Assembly: GCA_965371855.1 (NCBI GenBank)
Contig: CBDUZZ010000004.1
Span: forward strand, 36,210-100,209
Origin: JAADEM01 sp965371855
GTDB taxonomy: Bacteria; Bacteroidota; Bacteroidia; Bacteroidales; Marinilabiliaceae
Direction: 5' to 3'
DNA: 64,000 nucleotides
Made by a program: the position numbers and the translations under genes. The notes under the pieces were generated by a model, which was not told the DNA's origin, searched no databases, and saw only the letters and a list, made by a program, of their open reading frames with translations. Positions within the stretch are counted from its first letter, which is position 1. Every line of letters begins with the position of its first letter. This document shows positions 52,488 to 60,390 of the stretch, one piece after another.

Positions 52488-54629
52488 TTAAAGGGCAAAT
52501 CTCCAAATCAGCTTTGCAAGAACAGTTGTATCTGTAAATTTAATGCCGGTTGATGTATCAACAAGTTGATTAACCACAAAATAAAAATCGCTGCCTATTT
52601 TAGGAATCCAATTAATCCTGAAATTCATTAGTATCTCATCATCTTCGTTATTCCACTGTCCGAAAACGCTTGAATTTAACTTCGGATTATATGCATATAT
52701 CACTCTCCCTCCTATTTCATCGGTAGTAAGGCTGGCATCGTCGAAAGTAAGAAAATTCTTATTCCACTCAGCTGAGAGATTCCAGTGTTTATTAATGTTA
52801 AGATTTCCTTCGATACCAAGCCGGGTTCGCTTACCGGTATAAAAACTACCCCAGTTTAAGAATATTTCACCGGACACTCTCCTGCCTCTGAAAGTCTCAA
52901 ATTGTACTTCACCTCTTGAATCCTCATAAACTCCAACAGGAATAACAACGGTGTCAAATAGTACAAAGGGCTCATAAAGTTTATCATAAAGCCATTGGTA
53001 ATTAATTTCACAAACCTCACCACTTCTCGTAACAAATCCAAAGGGTCTCAGTTCATAAAAAATGCTCTCCAACTCATTCGTTTTGTCATTGACATAGTAA
53101 TTAATGTCAAGTGGTTTTAAAATTAGATTACGGAAAAACGGCAAAAACTTAGGCCTGGGGTTAAATTGCAATTCTGTGTAATACATCCTGTTATTATGCC
53201 TTCTGACAAAACCCATTTCCGGGTTGTAATTCTCCTGATTTCCTGTGATGGCAAAATCAAACTCTAACCAGTCGTTAGGATAAGAAAGATAGAACATGTA
53301 TGCAGAGTTATTTGTATTAACCGAATCGCTTGTAAATGACTTGGAAAAAGCACCATAAGCAATCAGGTTCTTATTCTTGAATATTTTTGAAGTAGAATAG
53401 GTAAAATCAGTTCCATAAACGATGTTACGCCGTCCATTAAGGATTTTTGATGTAACAATAGCTCCAATATTTGATTGCTTTCCTATATCCTGCCTGACCC
53501 TTACTACTGAATAATTTGTAGTTAAAACAGATTCTTTAGCAGCCGTTTGAATAGACATAACCCCAACCGATGTTTTATTCTGTTTCCCAAACAATCGGGT
53601 ACCGGCAATTATGGGTACCTCCTTTCCATCCTGAATGCCTATTCTACGAGAATAAAAGACCTGATCCATAGATCCGATATACATCTCAAAAATATCTTTA
53701 GCCTCAAGAAAGAACTGTCTTTTTTCAGGATAGTAAAGTGAGAAACGGGTAAGATTTATCTGATTTCTATCCGACTCAACCTGTGCAAAATCAGTATTAA
53801 CAGTTAAGTTTAATTTAAGTGTTGGAGTAATATCGAAATTTACATCACCACCAATTTTGTATCGTCCATTCCAACTATCACCATCAAGCTTTTCAACACC
53901 TCCTGAGATGTAGGGTTTAATCTCAACCTTGTTTTTGGCTTTAATGCCCTGTAACCCTGTCAGTGTCCCGGCTTGTGATATCTTTTCAAGTTCAAATATG
54001 CGGTACCACCCCTGCCACATTACCTGTTCTTTTTTACGCCGGATATTTCGCTCAAAATTTATACCCCAGGTCAGCTCATCTTCTTTCTTGAACTTCAATG
54101 TAGAGAATGGTATTTGAATCTCCGCAAACCACCCTTTATCCGTTTTTGTAGTGGCAACATCCCACACTCCGTTCCAACTCTTGTTAAATCCAAACCCTTC
54201 ATTTGAGATTAATACGTCAGCTCTGGCTCCGTTGGGGTTTATAACAAAAAGGTATCCGTTACGGTTATCGTTAAAAGTACTAATAATAATTTCGAAATTA
54301 TCATCTGTACTCCACATAAAATCACGCTCCATGTTTTGAGCAACAATTTTGTCCGGATCATTATCATATCCCCAAAAACCTATATACATCACATTGGAAG
54401 TATAAACAATTGCTATTTCTGTTTTTTCGGTAGCCGACTCCCCTTCATTCATTTCCCTTTGTGTGAAATTACTGATTCTATGAACCTGCTGCCAACACTG
54501 CTCGTTTAGTTGTCCGTCGAGAGTTAATTTTTCGTTAGTAAAAAATGCCTGTATAGTATCAGGCTTGCTATGTTGAGCATGAAGAATAATAAAAGGAGAA
54601 AGAAATATTGCAAAAAGCAGGTTTCTCAT
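52488..54629 (-). CDS. DUF5916 outer-membrane protein with CBM9-like N-terminal domain
   Basis: 713 aa. A signal peptide (RNLLFAIFLSPFIILHAQ) is followed by a carbohydrate-binding-family-9-like beta-sandwich (about 25-215). Its typical opening is LTLDGQLNEQCWQQVHRISN, followed by FEIIISTFNDNRNGYLFVIN and AEIQIPFSTLKF. The C-terminal ~480 residues form many amphipathic strands (DVNFDITPTLKLNLTVNTDF, QVESDRNQINLTRFSLYYPE), predicted to be an outer-membrane beta-barrel, and it ends in a hydrophobic strand (FTDTTVLAKLIWRFAL). The family is widespread in Bacteroidota. The ligand is unknown and the CBM9 relation does not establish carbohydrate use. Confidence 0.9.
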   Translation of the reverse strand: MRNLLFAIFLSPFIILHAQHSKPDTIQAFFTNEKLTLDGQLNEQCWQQVHRISNFTQREMNEGESATEKTEIAIVYTSNVMYIGFWGYDNDPDKIVAQNMERDFMWSTDDNFEIIISTFNDNRNGYLFVINPNGARADVLISNEGFGFNKSWNGVWDVATTKTDKGWFAEIQIPFSTLKFKKEDELTWGINFERNIRRKKEQVMWQGWYRIFELEKISQAGTLTGLQGIKAKNKVEIKPYISGGVEKLDGDSWNGRYKIGGDVNFDITPTLKLNLTVNTDFAQVESDRNQINLTRFSLYYPEKRQFFLEAKDIFEMYIGSMDQVFYSRRIGIQDGKEVPIIAGTRLFGKQNKTSVGVMSIQTAAKESVLTTNYSVVRVRQDIGKQSNIGAIVTSKILNGRRNIVYGTDFTYSTSKIFKNKNLIAYGAFSKSFTSDSVNTNNSAYMFYLSYPNDWLEFDFAITGNQENYNPEMGFVRRHNNRMYYTELQFNPRPKFLPFFRNLILKPLDINYYVNDKTNELESIFYELRPFGFVTRSGEVCEINYQWLYDKLYEPFVLFDTVVIPVGVYEDSRGEVQFETFRGRRVSGEIFLNWGSFYTGKRTRLGIEGNLNINKHWNLSAEWNKNFLTFDDASLTTDEIGGRVIYAYNPKLNSSVFGQWNNEDDEILMNFRINWIPKIGSDFYFVVNQLVDTSTGIKFTDTTVLAKLIWRFAL

Positions 54630-54763
54630 ATTAAATATTCAAACACAAAATGAGATTATTAAAAAAAACAATATAGTGTTTATTTAACTTTTGTTACTCC
54701 ACCGGAAACAATAAACTTCATTTTTCTTTCTATAGATAGTCCATTATGATTCCTGAGTTTTTG

Positions 54764-54787
54764 GGCTAAATATTATTTTGAGGTGCT
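54764..54787 (+). repeat. Dispersed 24-bp repeat, copy 2
   Basis: Matches copy 1 (38672-38695) with one mismatch (T to G) in GGCTAAATATTATTTTGA(G)GTGCT. It again lies about 54 bases beyond the stop of a minus-strand gene (prfB), preceded by a T-rich stretch in both copies. Confidence 0.7.
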
Positions 54788-54814
54788 ATGATTTTTTATA
54801 TCTCTTTGAGTTGT

Positions 54815-54840
54815 CATGTTATTCATTAATCATTCACTAT
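54815..54840 (-). repeat. Degenerate heptad tract after prfB
   Basis: Minus strand from the stop: ATAGTGA ATGATTA / ATGAATA ACATGAC, 7-bp register adjacent to the prfB TGA. Confidence 0.5.
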
Positions 54841-55945
54841 TCACCCCTTGTACACCTCTTCTGCCCCAAACTCCATCAGGTAAGCTTTAATAAAACCGTC
54901 AAGATCACCATCCAAAACAGCCTGTGGGTTTGAAGTTTCGTAATTTGTGCGAACATCTTTCACCAGTTTATACGGTTGCAGCACATAAGAACGAATTTGT
55001 GAGCCCCACTCAATCTTTTTCTTTTGAGCTTCGAGCTGATTCTGCTTTTCCATCTTTTTTCGCAACTCTAATTCATACAGTTGTGATTTCAGTAAGCGCA
55101 TGGCGTTTTCTTTATTCCCTAACTGAGAGCGCGATTCGGTGTTTTCAATTGTAATTCCGGTAGGAGCATGACGTAGGCGAACCCCTGTTTCCACCTTATT
55201 CACATTCTGACCACCGGCACCACCTGAGCGGAATGTCTCCCAGGTTATTTCTCCGGGATTTACTTCAATCTTGATGGAATCATCAATCAGTGGAGCCACA
55301 AAAACCGAAGTGAACGATGTCATACGTTTATGGGCAGCATTAAATGGCGAAAGGCGTACCAATCGATGTACTCCGTTTTCACTTTTCAGGTATCCGTATG
55401 CAAAATCGCCCTCAAACTGAAGAGTAACAGTCTTTATCCCGGCCTCATCGCCTGGTTGATAGTTCATCTCATTCACTTTGTAATTATGTGCTTCTCCCCA
55501 GCGAATATACATTCTCATCAACATCTCAGCCCAATCCTGACTCTCAGTACCTCCTGCCCCGGCATTGATTTTCAATATTGCACCAAACTTGTCTTCATCA
55601 CGCCGGAGCATGTTTTTTAACTCCAGCTTTTCCAATAACTCATGGGTAAGGTCATATTGTTCTGTTACATCACTCTCTTCAGCTTCACCTGCTTTGAAGA
55701 AGTCATAAATGATTTTCAGGTCTTCTGTTGCAGAACGTACCTCCTCCCAATCTTTAACCCAACTCTTAACCTCACGAAGTTTTTTCATGGCAGCCTCTGC
55801 TTTTCTGGCATCATTCCAAAAATCAGGAGCCTGGCTGCGCATCTCCTCCTCTTCAATCTCTATTTTCTTTTTATCGATGTCAAAGATACCCCCTTAACGC
55901 CAACTCGCGTTCACTGAAGTCTTTTATCTGATCTTGTGTTATCAT
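54841..55945 (-). CDS. prfB: Peptide chain release factor 2, made by +1 programmed frameshift
   Basis: Terminates translation at UGA and UAA. The first 21 codons run from ATG (55945-55943; MITQDQIKDFSERELALRGY then L) to an in-frame TGA (55882-55880). Shifting +1 at CTT TGA C joins them to the 346-codon main frame (DIDKKKIEIEEEEMRSQ...). The total is 367 aa, the normal RF2 length. The codon-recognition tripeptide SPF is in RLVRLSPFNAAHKR, and the peptidyl-hydrolysis GGQ is in FRSGGAGGQNVNKVETG. Taking the downstream ATG at 55842 as the start would wrongly remove the N-terminal domain. prmC, whose product methylates the GGQ glutamine, lies about 3 kb away. Confidence 0.97.
55879..55894 (-). 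promoter_or_regulatory. prfB autoregulatory frameshift site
   Basis: Minus strand reads AGGGGG (55894-55889), TAT, then the slip codon CTT, stop TGA and C. The internal Shine-Dalgarno-like AGGGGG, its 3-base spacing and the UGA-C context are the same as in E. coli prfB. Low RF2 slows reading of UGA and favours the +1 shift. Confidence 0.96.
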
Positions 55946-56010
55946 ATCCGTTTTTTAATAAGAGCATAAAGTTATAAAAAATTATTATTTTTACACTGCA
56001 ATTTTGCAAC

Positions 56011-56085
56011 GGGACATTAGCTCAGTTGGTTTAGAGCATTACCTTGACAGGGTAGGGGTCACTGGTTCGAATCCAGTATGTCCCA
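56011..56085 (+). tRNA. tRNA-Val (anticodon GAC)
   Basis: 75-nt cloverleaf. The acceptor stem GGGACAT pairs with ATGTCCC (56078-56084), with discriminator A56085. The D-arm contains TAGCTCAGTTGGTTTAGAGC. The anticodon stem TTACC/GGTAG encloses loop TTGACAG, giving anticodon GAC for Val codons GTC/GTT. The T-loop is GGTTCGAATCC. The 3' CCA is not encoded. Confidence 0.97.
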
Positions 56086-56095
56086 CAGTGTGAGG

Positions 56096-56185
56096 ATTTT
56101 GGATGTATGATATTTGGATTTACGATGTGAGGATTTGGGATTTACGATATGTTGATTTTTGGATATGCGATTTTATGATGTAAAG
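56096..56185. repeat. Degenerate heptad-like repeats between tRNA-Val and the cls stop
   Basis: About a dozen imperfect units built on GGATTTACGAT and GGATTTGGGAT recur with a period near 7 bp, with occasional 6- or 8-bp steps. No coding potential. It abuts the 3' end of the cardiolipin synthase gene. Confidence 0.65.
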
Positions 56186-56195
56186 ATTAATAATA

Positions 56196-57659
56196 TTAAA
56201 GTAGTGGGCTAAACAACCTTGCAAAAGACTCCTTGATTTTCATCCATTTTGACCGACCGATCCATATATCATAAAATATTTGTCTGCTATCGTTCAGGTC
56301 ATCAAGAAAAATATTTCTGGCTTCTGTTGTTTTCTCGTTATCGTAAATAAATGCATTTACTTCAAAGTTATGTTCAAAGCTTCTGAAGTCCATATTTGCT
56401 GACCCGATAGAACAAATCAAATCATCGACAACAATCATTTTACTGTGAAGGAATCCTTTTTGATAAAAATATACTTTAACCCCGGCAAGCAGTAGCTCTT
56501 TAATGTATGACCGGCTACTCATGTGTGTAAAATGGGCATCCGACTTTTCCGGTATGAGTAAACGAACATCTATGCCTCCCATGGCAGCAGCTTTTATTGT
56601 CATCAGAACAGATTCATTAGGCATAAAATAGGGTGTTGCCATATAAACATATTTCATCGCTGAAGATATAGACTGCAAAAAACCCATCATGATGGCAGGC
56701 CAGTCAGAATCAGGGCCACTTGGAACAATCTGTACCAATTTATCACCAATAGGGTCAACAGCCGGAAAGTATTTCGGGTCTGTCAGTTCCTCTTGTTTTA
56801 CAAAATACCAGTCAATAAGAAATATCTCTTGCATTGCCAATACGGCATCACCTTCTATACGCAAATGCATATCACGCCATATGCCATAACCTTCATTTCC
56901 ATTCAGATACCTGTCGGCAATATTAATGCCGCCTATAAATCCTACTGTACCGTCGATAACAGTAATTTTTCGGTGATTGCGGTAATTAATTTTACTGGTA
57001 AACATCGGGAACCTTACTTTAAGAAAACATTCCACCTCAATTCCATTTTCACGAAGCCGATTAAAGAAACTTTTTTTAAGTTGCCAGCCACCTACATCAT
57101 CTATTATTAACCTAACCTCAACCCCGTTTGCCACTTTTTCGATCAGTATATCAATAATCTCGTTCCCTATGTTATCATCATCAAAAATATAGTATTGAAG
57201 ATGGATGAATTTTTCAGCTTTTTTTAACTCGGAGATAATTGCACTAAAAGTCTCGTCTCCATTGTTGAGTATATTTACTTTATTACCATGAGTAACAATT
57301 GCATTGGCATTATTCAGAAGTAACCGTATGATGTTTCTTTTTGTATAAATGCCGGAATTAAGAAGCAGGTTGCTGTCAGATAATTCTTTAACCTGAGAAT
57401 GGGATATGGATGCAAAAAGATCGTGATTTTTAAGACCTTTTCTTGCTATAATCTTCTCTTTGCGCCAGTTTTGTCCGAAGAAAATATAAAATATAACCCC
57501 TAATCCAGGAACCGTAAGAAGCACAATAACCCATGAGATTGTTTTCAACGGGTTTCTGTTTTCCAACATTATTACAACTATTATTACCAGCATAGAAATT
57601 ATATATGCCGAAACTAATAGTGTCTTTACCAGTGGTGTAAATATTTCCGCAAAATCCAT
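56196..57659 (-). CDS. cls: Cardiolipin synthase (bacterial phospholipase D family)
   Basis: Condenses two phosphatidylglycerols into cardiolipin at the inner membrane. Two N-terminal membrane helices (LLVSAYIISMLVIIVVIM; ISWVIVLLTVPGLGVIFYIF) precede two PLD domains with HKD motifs: YRNHRKITVIDGTVGFIGG (about 218-236) and HSKMIVVDDLICSIGSANMD (about 402-421). Both His-Lys-Asp triads are complete. FGQNWRKEKI and IFLIDWYFV fit the Cls family. 487 aa. It is monocistronic. Confidence 0.95.
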   Translation of the reverse strand: MDFAEIFTPLVKTLLVSAYIISMLVIIVVIMLENRNPLKTISWVIVLLTVPGLGVIFYIFFGQNWRKEKIIARKGLKNHDLFASISHSQVKELSDSNLLLNSGIYTKRNIIRLLLNNANAIVTHGNKVNILNNGDETFSAIISELKKAEKFIHLQYYIFDDDNIGNEIIDILIEKVANGVEVRLIIDDVGGWQLKKSFFNRLRENGIEVECFLKVRFPMFTSKINYRNHRKITVIDGTVGFIGGINIADRYLNGNEGYGIWRDMHLRIEGDAVLAMQEIFLIDWYFVKQEELTDPKYFPAVDPIGDKLVQIVPSGPDSDWPAIMMGFLQSISSAMKYVYMATPYFMPNESVLMTIKAAAMGGIDVRLLIPEKSDAHFTHMSSRSYIKELLLAGVKVYFYQKGFLHSKMIVVDDLICSIGSANMDFRSFEHNFEVNAFIYDNEKTTEARNIFLDDLNDSRQIFYDIWIGRSKWMKIKESFARLFSPLL

Positions 57660-57683
57660 AGTATTATACTTGTGTATGCTAAT

Positions 57684-58739
57684 TTACAACATATTACGAT
57701 AAACAAAAAGTTTACTGTTTCCAAACTCCTTTTTATAACACAAATTACCTTTAAACTCAGGAGCTTTCACTCCTGATACAAACCATTTATCCCCAACATA
57801 AATAAAAGCCTCATCCCATAAACCGGATTTCAGAAAAAAGTTAACTGTTGTTCTGCCTCCTTCAATTATAACAGATTGTAACTGTTGGTCATAAAGGGTT
57901 GTTAATATATTTTGGGCTGCATCGTCTTGCAGGTTAATCTTCAGATAGGTGATGTTGTCTTTTGATTCATCTTTTTTTTCATTAAGAACAATGGTCTTCT
58001 CCTTTCCTGCAAACAGATTAAGTGTTTCCGGTAATTTTAGTTGTCTGTCAATAACAACGCGGATGGGCGAACTCCCTGCCCAGTCTCTAAGTGTGAGTGA
58101 TGGATTGTCGATTAATGCTGTGTTTGTGCCAACAAGAACAGCCTGCTCAATACTTCGTTGTTTATGCACAGCTCTGCGTGCCCACTCATTGGTTATCCAT
58201 GTTGGTTGTGCGATAGATTTTGAGGTGCGTTCAATATCAATAAACCCATCTGCCGTTTGTGCCCATTTAAGAATTACAAAAGGCCTTTTCTTTTCATGAA
58301 AAGTGAAGAATCGTCGGTTGATGAATCTGCTTTCTTTTTCCAATACTCCTGTAATAACCTCAATACCTGCGTTTCGCATCATCTCTATTCCTTTGCCTGA
58401 CACTTCGGAAAATGAATCAATACAGCCAATAACTACCTTGGGGATTTTGTGGTTAATTATTAACAGGGAGCAGGGAGGTGTTTTCCCGAAATGGGCACAA
58501 GGTTCAAGATTAACATACAAAGTGGATTTGCTGAGTAATGATTTGTCTTTCACCGAATTTATAGCATTCACTTCAGCATGGGGCTCTCCGGCTTTCCAAT
58601 GAAACCCTTCTCCAATGATTTTTCCGTCATAAACAATTACGGAGCCAACCAGTGGATTTGGGTATGTATTACCTTCGCCGTTTGATGCAAGCTGAAGGCA
58701 TCTTTTTATATATTTTTCGTGCACTACTGTTTCCTTCAT
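57684..58739 (-). CDS. ribD: Bifunctional riboflavin deaminase/reductase RibD
   Basis: Steps 2 and 3 of riboflavin synthesis. The N-terminal zinc deaminase domain (1-~145) has GEPHAEVNAINSV (His, Glu) and NLEPCAHFGKTPPCSLLI (two Cys). The C-terminal NADPH reductase domain (about 150-350) has KRPFVILKWAQTADGFI, ITNEWARRAVHKQRSIEQAV, then LVGTNTALIDNPSLTLR, and IIEGGRTTVNFFLKSGLWDE. 351 aa, complete. Its start faces prmC with 38 bp between start codons, so promoters overlap. The riboflavin product feeds RibF encoded at 5614, but no rib cluster or FMN riboswitch is present here. Confidence 0.96.
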   Translation of the reverse strand: MKETVVHEKYIKRCLQLASNGEGNTYPNPLVGSVIVYDGKIIGEGFHWKAGEPHAEVNAINSVKDKSLLSKSTLYVNLEPCAHFGKTPPCSLLIINHKIPKVVIGCIDSFSEVSGKGIEMMRNAGIEVITGVLEKESRFINRRFFTFHEKKRPFVILKWAQTADGFIDIERTSKSIAQPTWITNEWARRAVHKQRSIEQAVLVGTNTALIDNPSLTLRDWAGSSPIRVVIDRQLKLPETLNLFAGKEKTIVLNEKKDESKDNITYLKINLQDDAAQNILTTLYDQQLQSVIIEGGRTTVNFFLKSGLWDEAFIYVGDKWFVSGVKAPEFKGNLCYKKEFGNSKLFVYRNML

Positions 58740-58777
58740 TATATGTTTCCTAAATTTACCCGTTCAATATAATAAAA

Positions 58778-59641
58778 ATGAGTGGTAAAAATGTTTCAGG
58801 GTACATTCAATTTATGCAGAAAGAGTTAAAATCTTTTTACGCTGCATCCGAGATAAGACAATTCGCGTGTCTTATTTTTAGTTCTTTGTTGGGTTTTTCT
58901 ACTACTGATTTGTTAATTAAAGGTGATACTCTACTTTCTGATTCGCAAACTATTTTTTTAGAAAATTGCATTAAACGGTTGAAAAACAGTGAACCGATAC
59001 AGTATGTTTTAGGGCAAACAGAATTTCTTGACCTCACTCTGAAAGTTAACACTTCAACTCTTATTCCAAGGCCTGAGACAGAAGAGCTTGTTGTTTGGTT
59101 AACTGAATCAATAGAACCTCAACATAAAACTGTTTTGGATATTGGTACCGGAAGTGGATGTATAGCATTGGGTATGAAATCCAAAAATCCGCACTTAACG
59201 GTAGAAGCCTGGGATATATCAAAAGAAGCCTTGAAAACAACAGAAGCAAATGCCAAGCTAAACGATTTAGTAATTGCAATAAAGCAAATAGACATATTAA
59301 CATTCACCCCAGGTAACGGCGATCTGAAAAAATATGACATTATAGTAAGTAATCCTCCTTATGTTCGTGATTCTGAAAAAGAGCTAATGGAGCCAAATGT
59401 ACTTGAACACGAACCGCATTTGGCACTTTTTGTGAAAGATAAAGATCCGCTTATTTTTTACCATAAAATTGCTCAAGCAGGAAGGCTAATGTTGAAATCC
59501 GGAGGTATGCTGCTCTTTGAAATAAATGAAGTGTTTGGCAAAGAGGTGGTATCATTATTGTCTGATAACAACTACCATGATGTTGAAATAAAAAAGGATC
59601 TTAGTGGAAAAGAGAGGATGGTTAGAGCGTTGTTTGATTAA
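58778..59641 (+). CDS. prmC: Release factor glutamine N5-methyltransferase PrmC
   Basis: Methylates the glutamine of the GGQ motif in RF1 and RF2. The N-terminal helical domain includes EPIQYVLGQTEFLDLTLKVN. The Rossmann SAM site is TVLDIGTGSGCIALGM (about 110-125). The catalytic substrate motif is NPPY in DIIVSNPPYVRDSEKELMEP. 287 aa. It lies 2.8 kb from prfB, its substrate gene, though not in one operon. The stop overlaps the convergent acpH gene by 4 bases. Confidence 0.96.
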   Translation: MSGKNVSGYIQFMQKELKSFYAASEIRQFACLIFSSLLGFSTTDLLIKGDTLLSDSQTIFLENCIKRLKNSEPIQYVLGQTEFLDLTLKVNTSTLIPRPETEELVVWLTESIEPQHKTVLDIGTGSGCIALGMKSKNPHLTVEAWDISKEALKTTEANAKLNDLVIAIKQIDILTFTPGNGDLKKYDIIVSNPPYVRDSEKELMEPNVLEHEPHLALFVKDKDPLIFYHKIAQAGRLMLKSGGMLLFEINEVFGKEVVSLLSDNNYHDVEIKKDLSGKERMVRALFD

Positions 59642-60237
59642 AGCTTTCTGCCTGTTTCTTCTTCCAGCACTTCTTTAGCCATGCTTATAGCATCAGGAAA
59701 GAAATCTCCAAAATCTTCGTTAAATAGTTTGTAATTATCATGCATTATCTCTATGGCTAAACCAGTTTTGGCGGGTAAAGAAGTGTATTCCGACATAATT
59801 TGCAATGAACGTTTAATCCCTGAGATGTGGCGATAGTTTTCAAGTCTCCGGCTTTTTATCAGGAAAGGTAGAAACCTTTTTACTTTAGCAGGAAGCTTAA
59901 AATAATTGCACAAGAGCAATCGGTGTACATTTGTAACATATTGCGATAATTCAATATCTGAATAGTGCTTCCAGTTAACGGCAAGGAAATGGTCATAAAA
60001 CATGTCAATCACAATTCCGGAGTATCGCCCGTAATGTTCACGTAATCGACCGGCACTCTGTTTTACAATAGGATGTTTGTCTGTGAACTCATCAATTCTG
60101 CGGTGTAGCAAAATGCCTTTTTGAATTTCCGGCGAATATTTATTGTAGCTATTACCTTTGACATAATCACCAATAAAATTTCCAACCCTTATCTCCGGGG
60201 TTTCTCCTGAAAGATATAAATGTGCCAGATAATTCAT
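59638..60237 (-). CDS. acpH: Acyl-carrier-protein phosphodiesterase AcpH
   Basis: Removes the 4'-phosphopantetheine arm from holo-ACP. HD-like helical enzyme of 199 aa. Family landmarks are NYLAHLYLSGETPEIRVGNF, IGDYVKGNSY, ILLHRRIDEFTDKHPIVKQS, IVIDMFYDHFLAVNW and SLPAKTGLAIEIMHDNY. Metal-ligand His/Asp residues in HRRID and MFYDHFLA are present. It is monocistronic and convergent with prmC (4-base overlap). Confidence 0.9.
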   Translation of the reverse strand: MNYLAHLYLSGETPEIRVGNFIGDYVKGNSYNKYSPEIQKGILLHRRIDEFTDKHPIVKQSAGRLREHYGRYSGIVIDMFYDHFLAVNWKHYSDIELSQYVTNVHRLLLCNYFKLPAKVKRFLPFLIKSRRLENYRHISGIKRSLQIMSEYTSLPAKTGLAIEIMHDNYKLFNEDFGDFFPDAISMAKEVLEEETGRKL

Positions 60238-60390
60238 TTATTAAAGAAAAGGATTAACAAGATATTTTGTTAAATTAAAAACAAAAACCCTGACTTTTGT
60301 TATACAAATTTCCAAATATATCCTTTAATTTTATTAAAAAATAATCGGGACTATAATAAACACCTAATATTTAATTAAAACTTAATAACA

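Noticed and set aside
55709..55897. Plus-strand frames opposite the start of prfB
   Set aside because: Antisense shadows of the RF2 N-terminal region; the minus-strand frame plus frameshift explains the locus completely.
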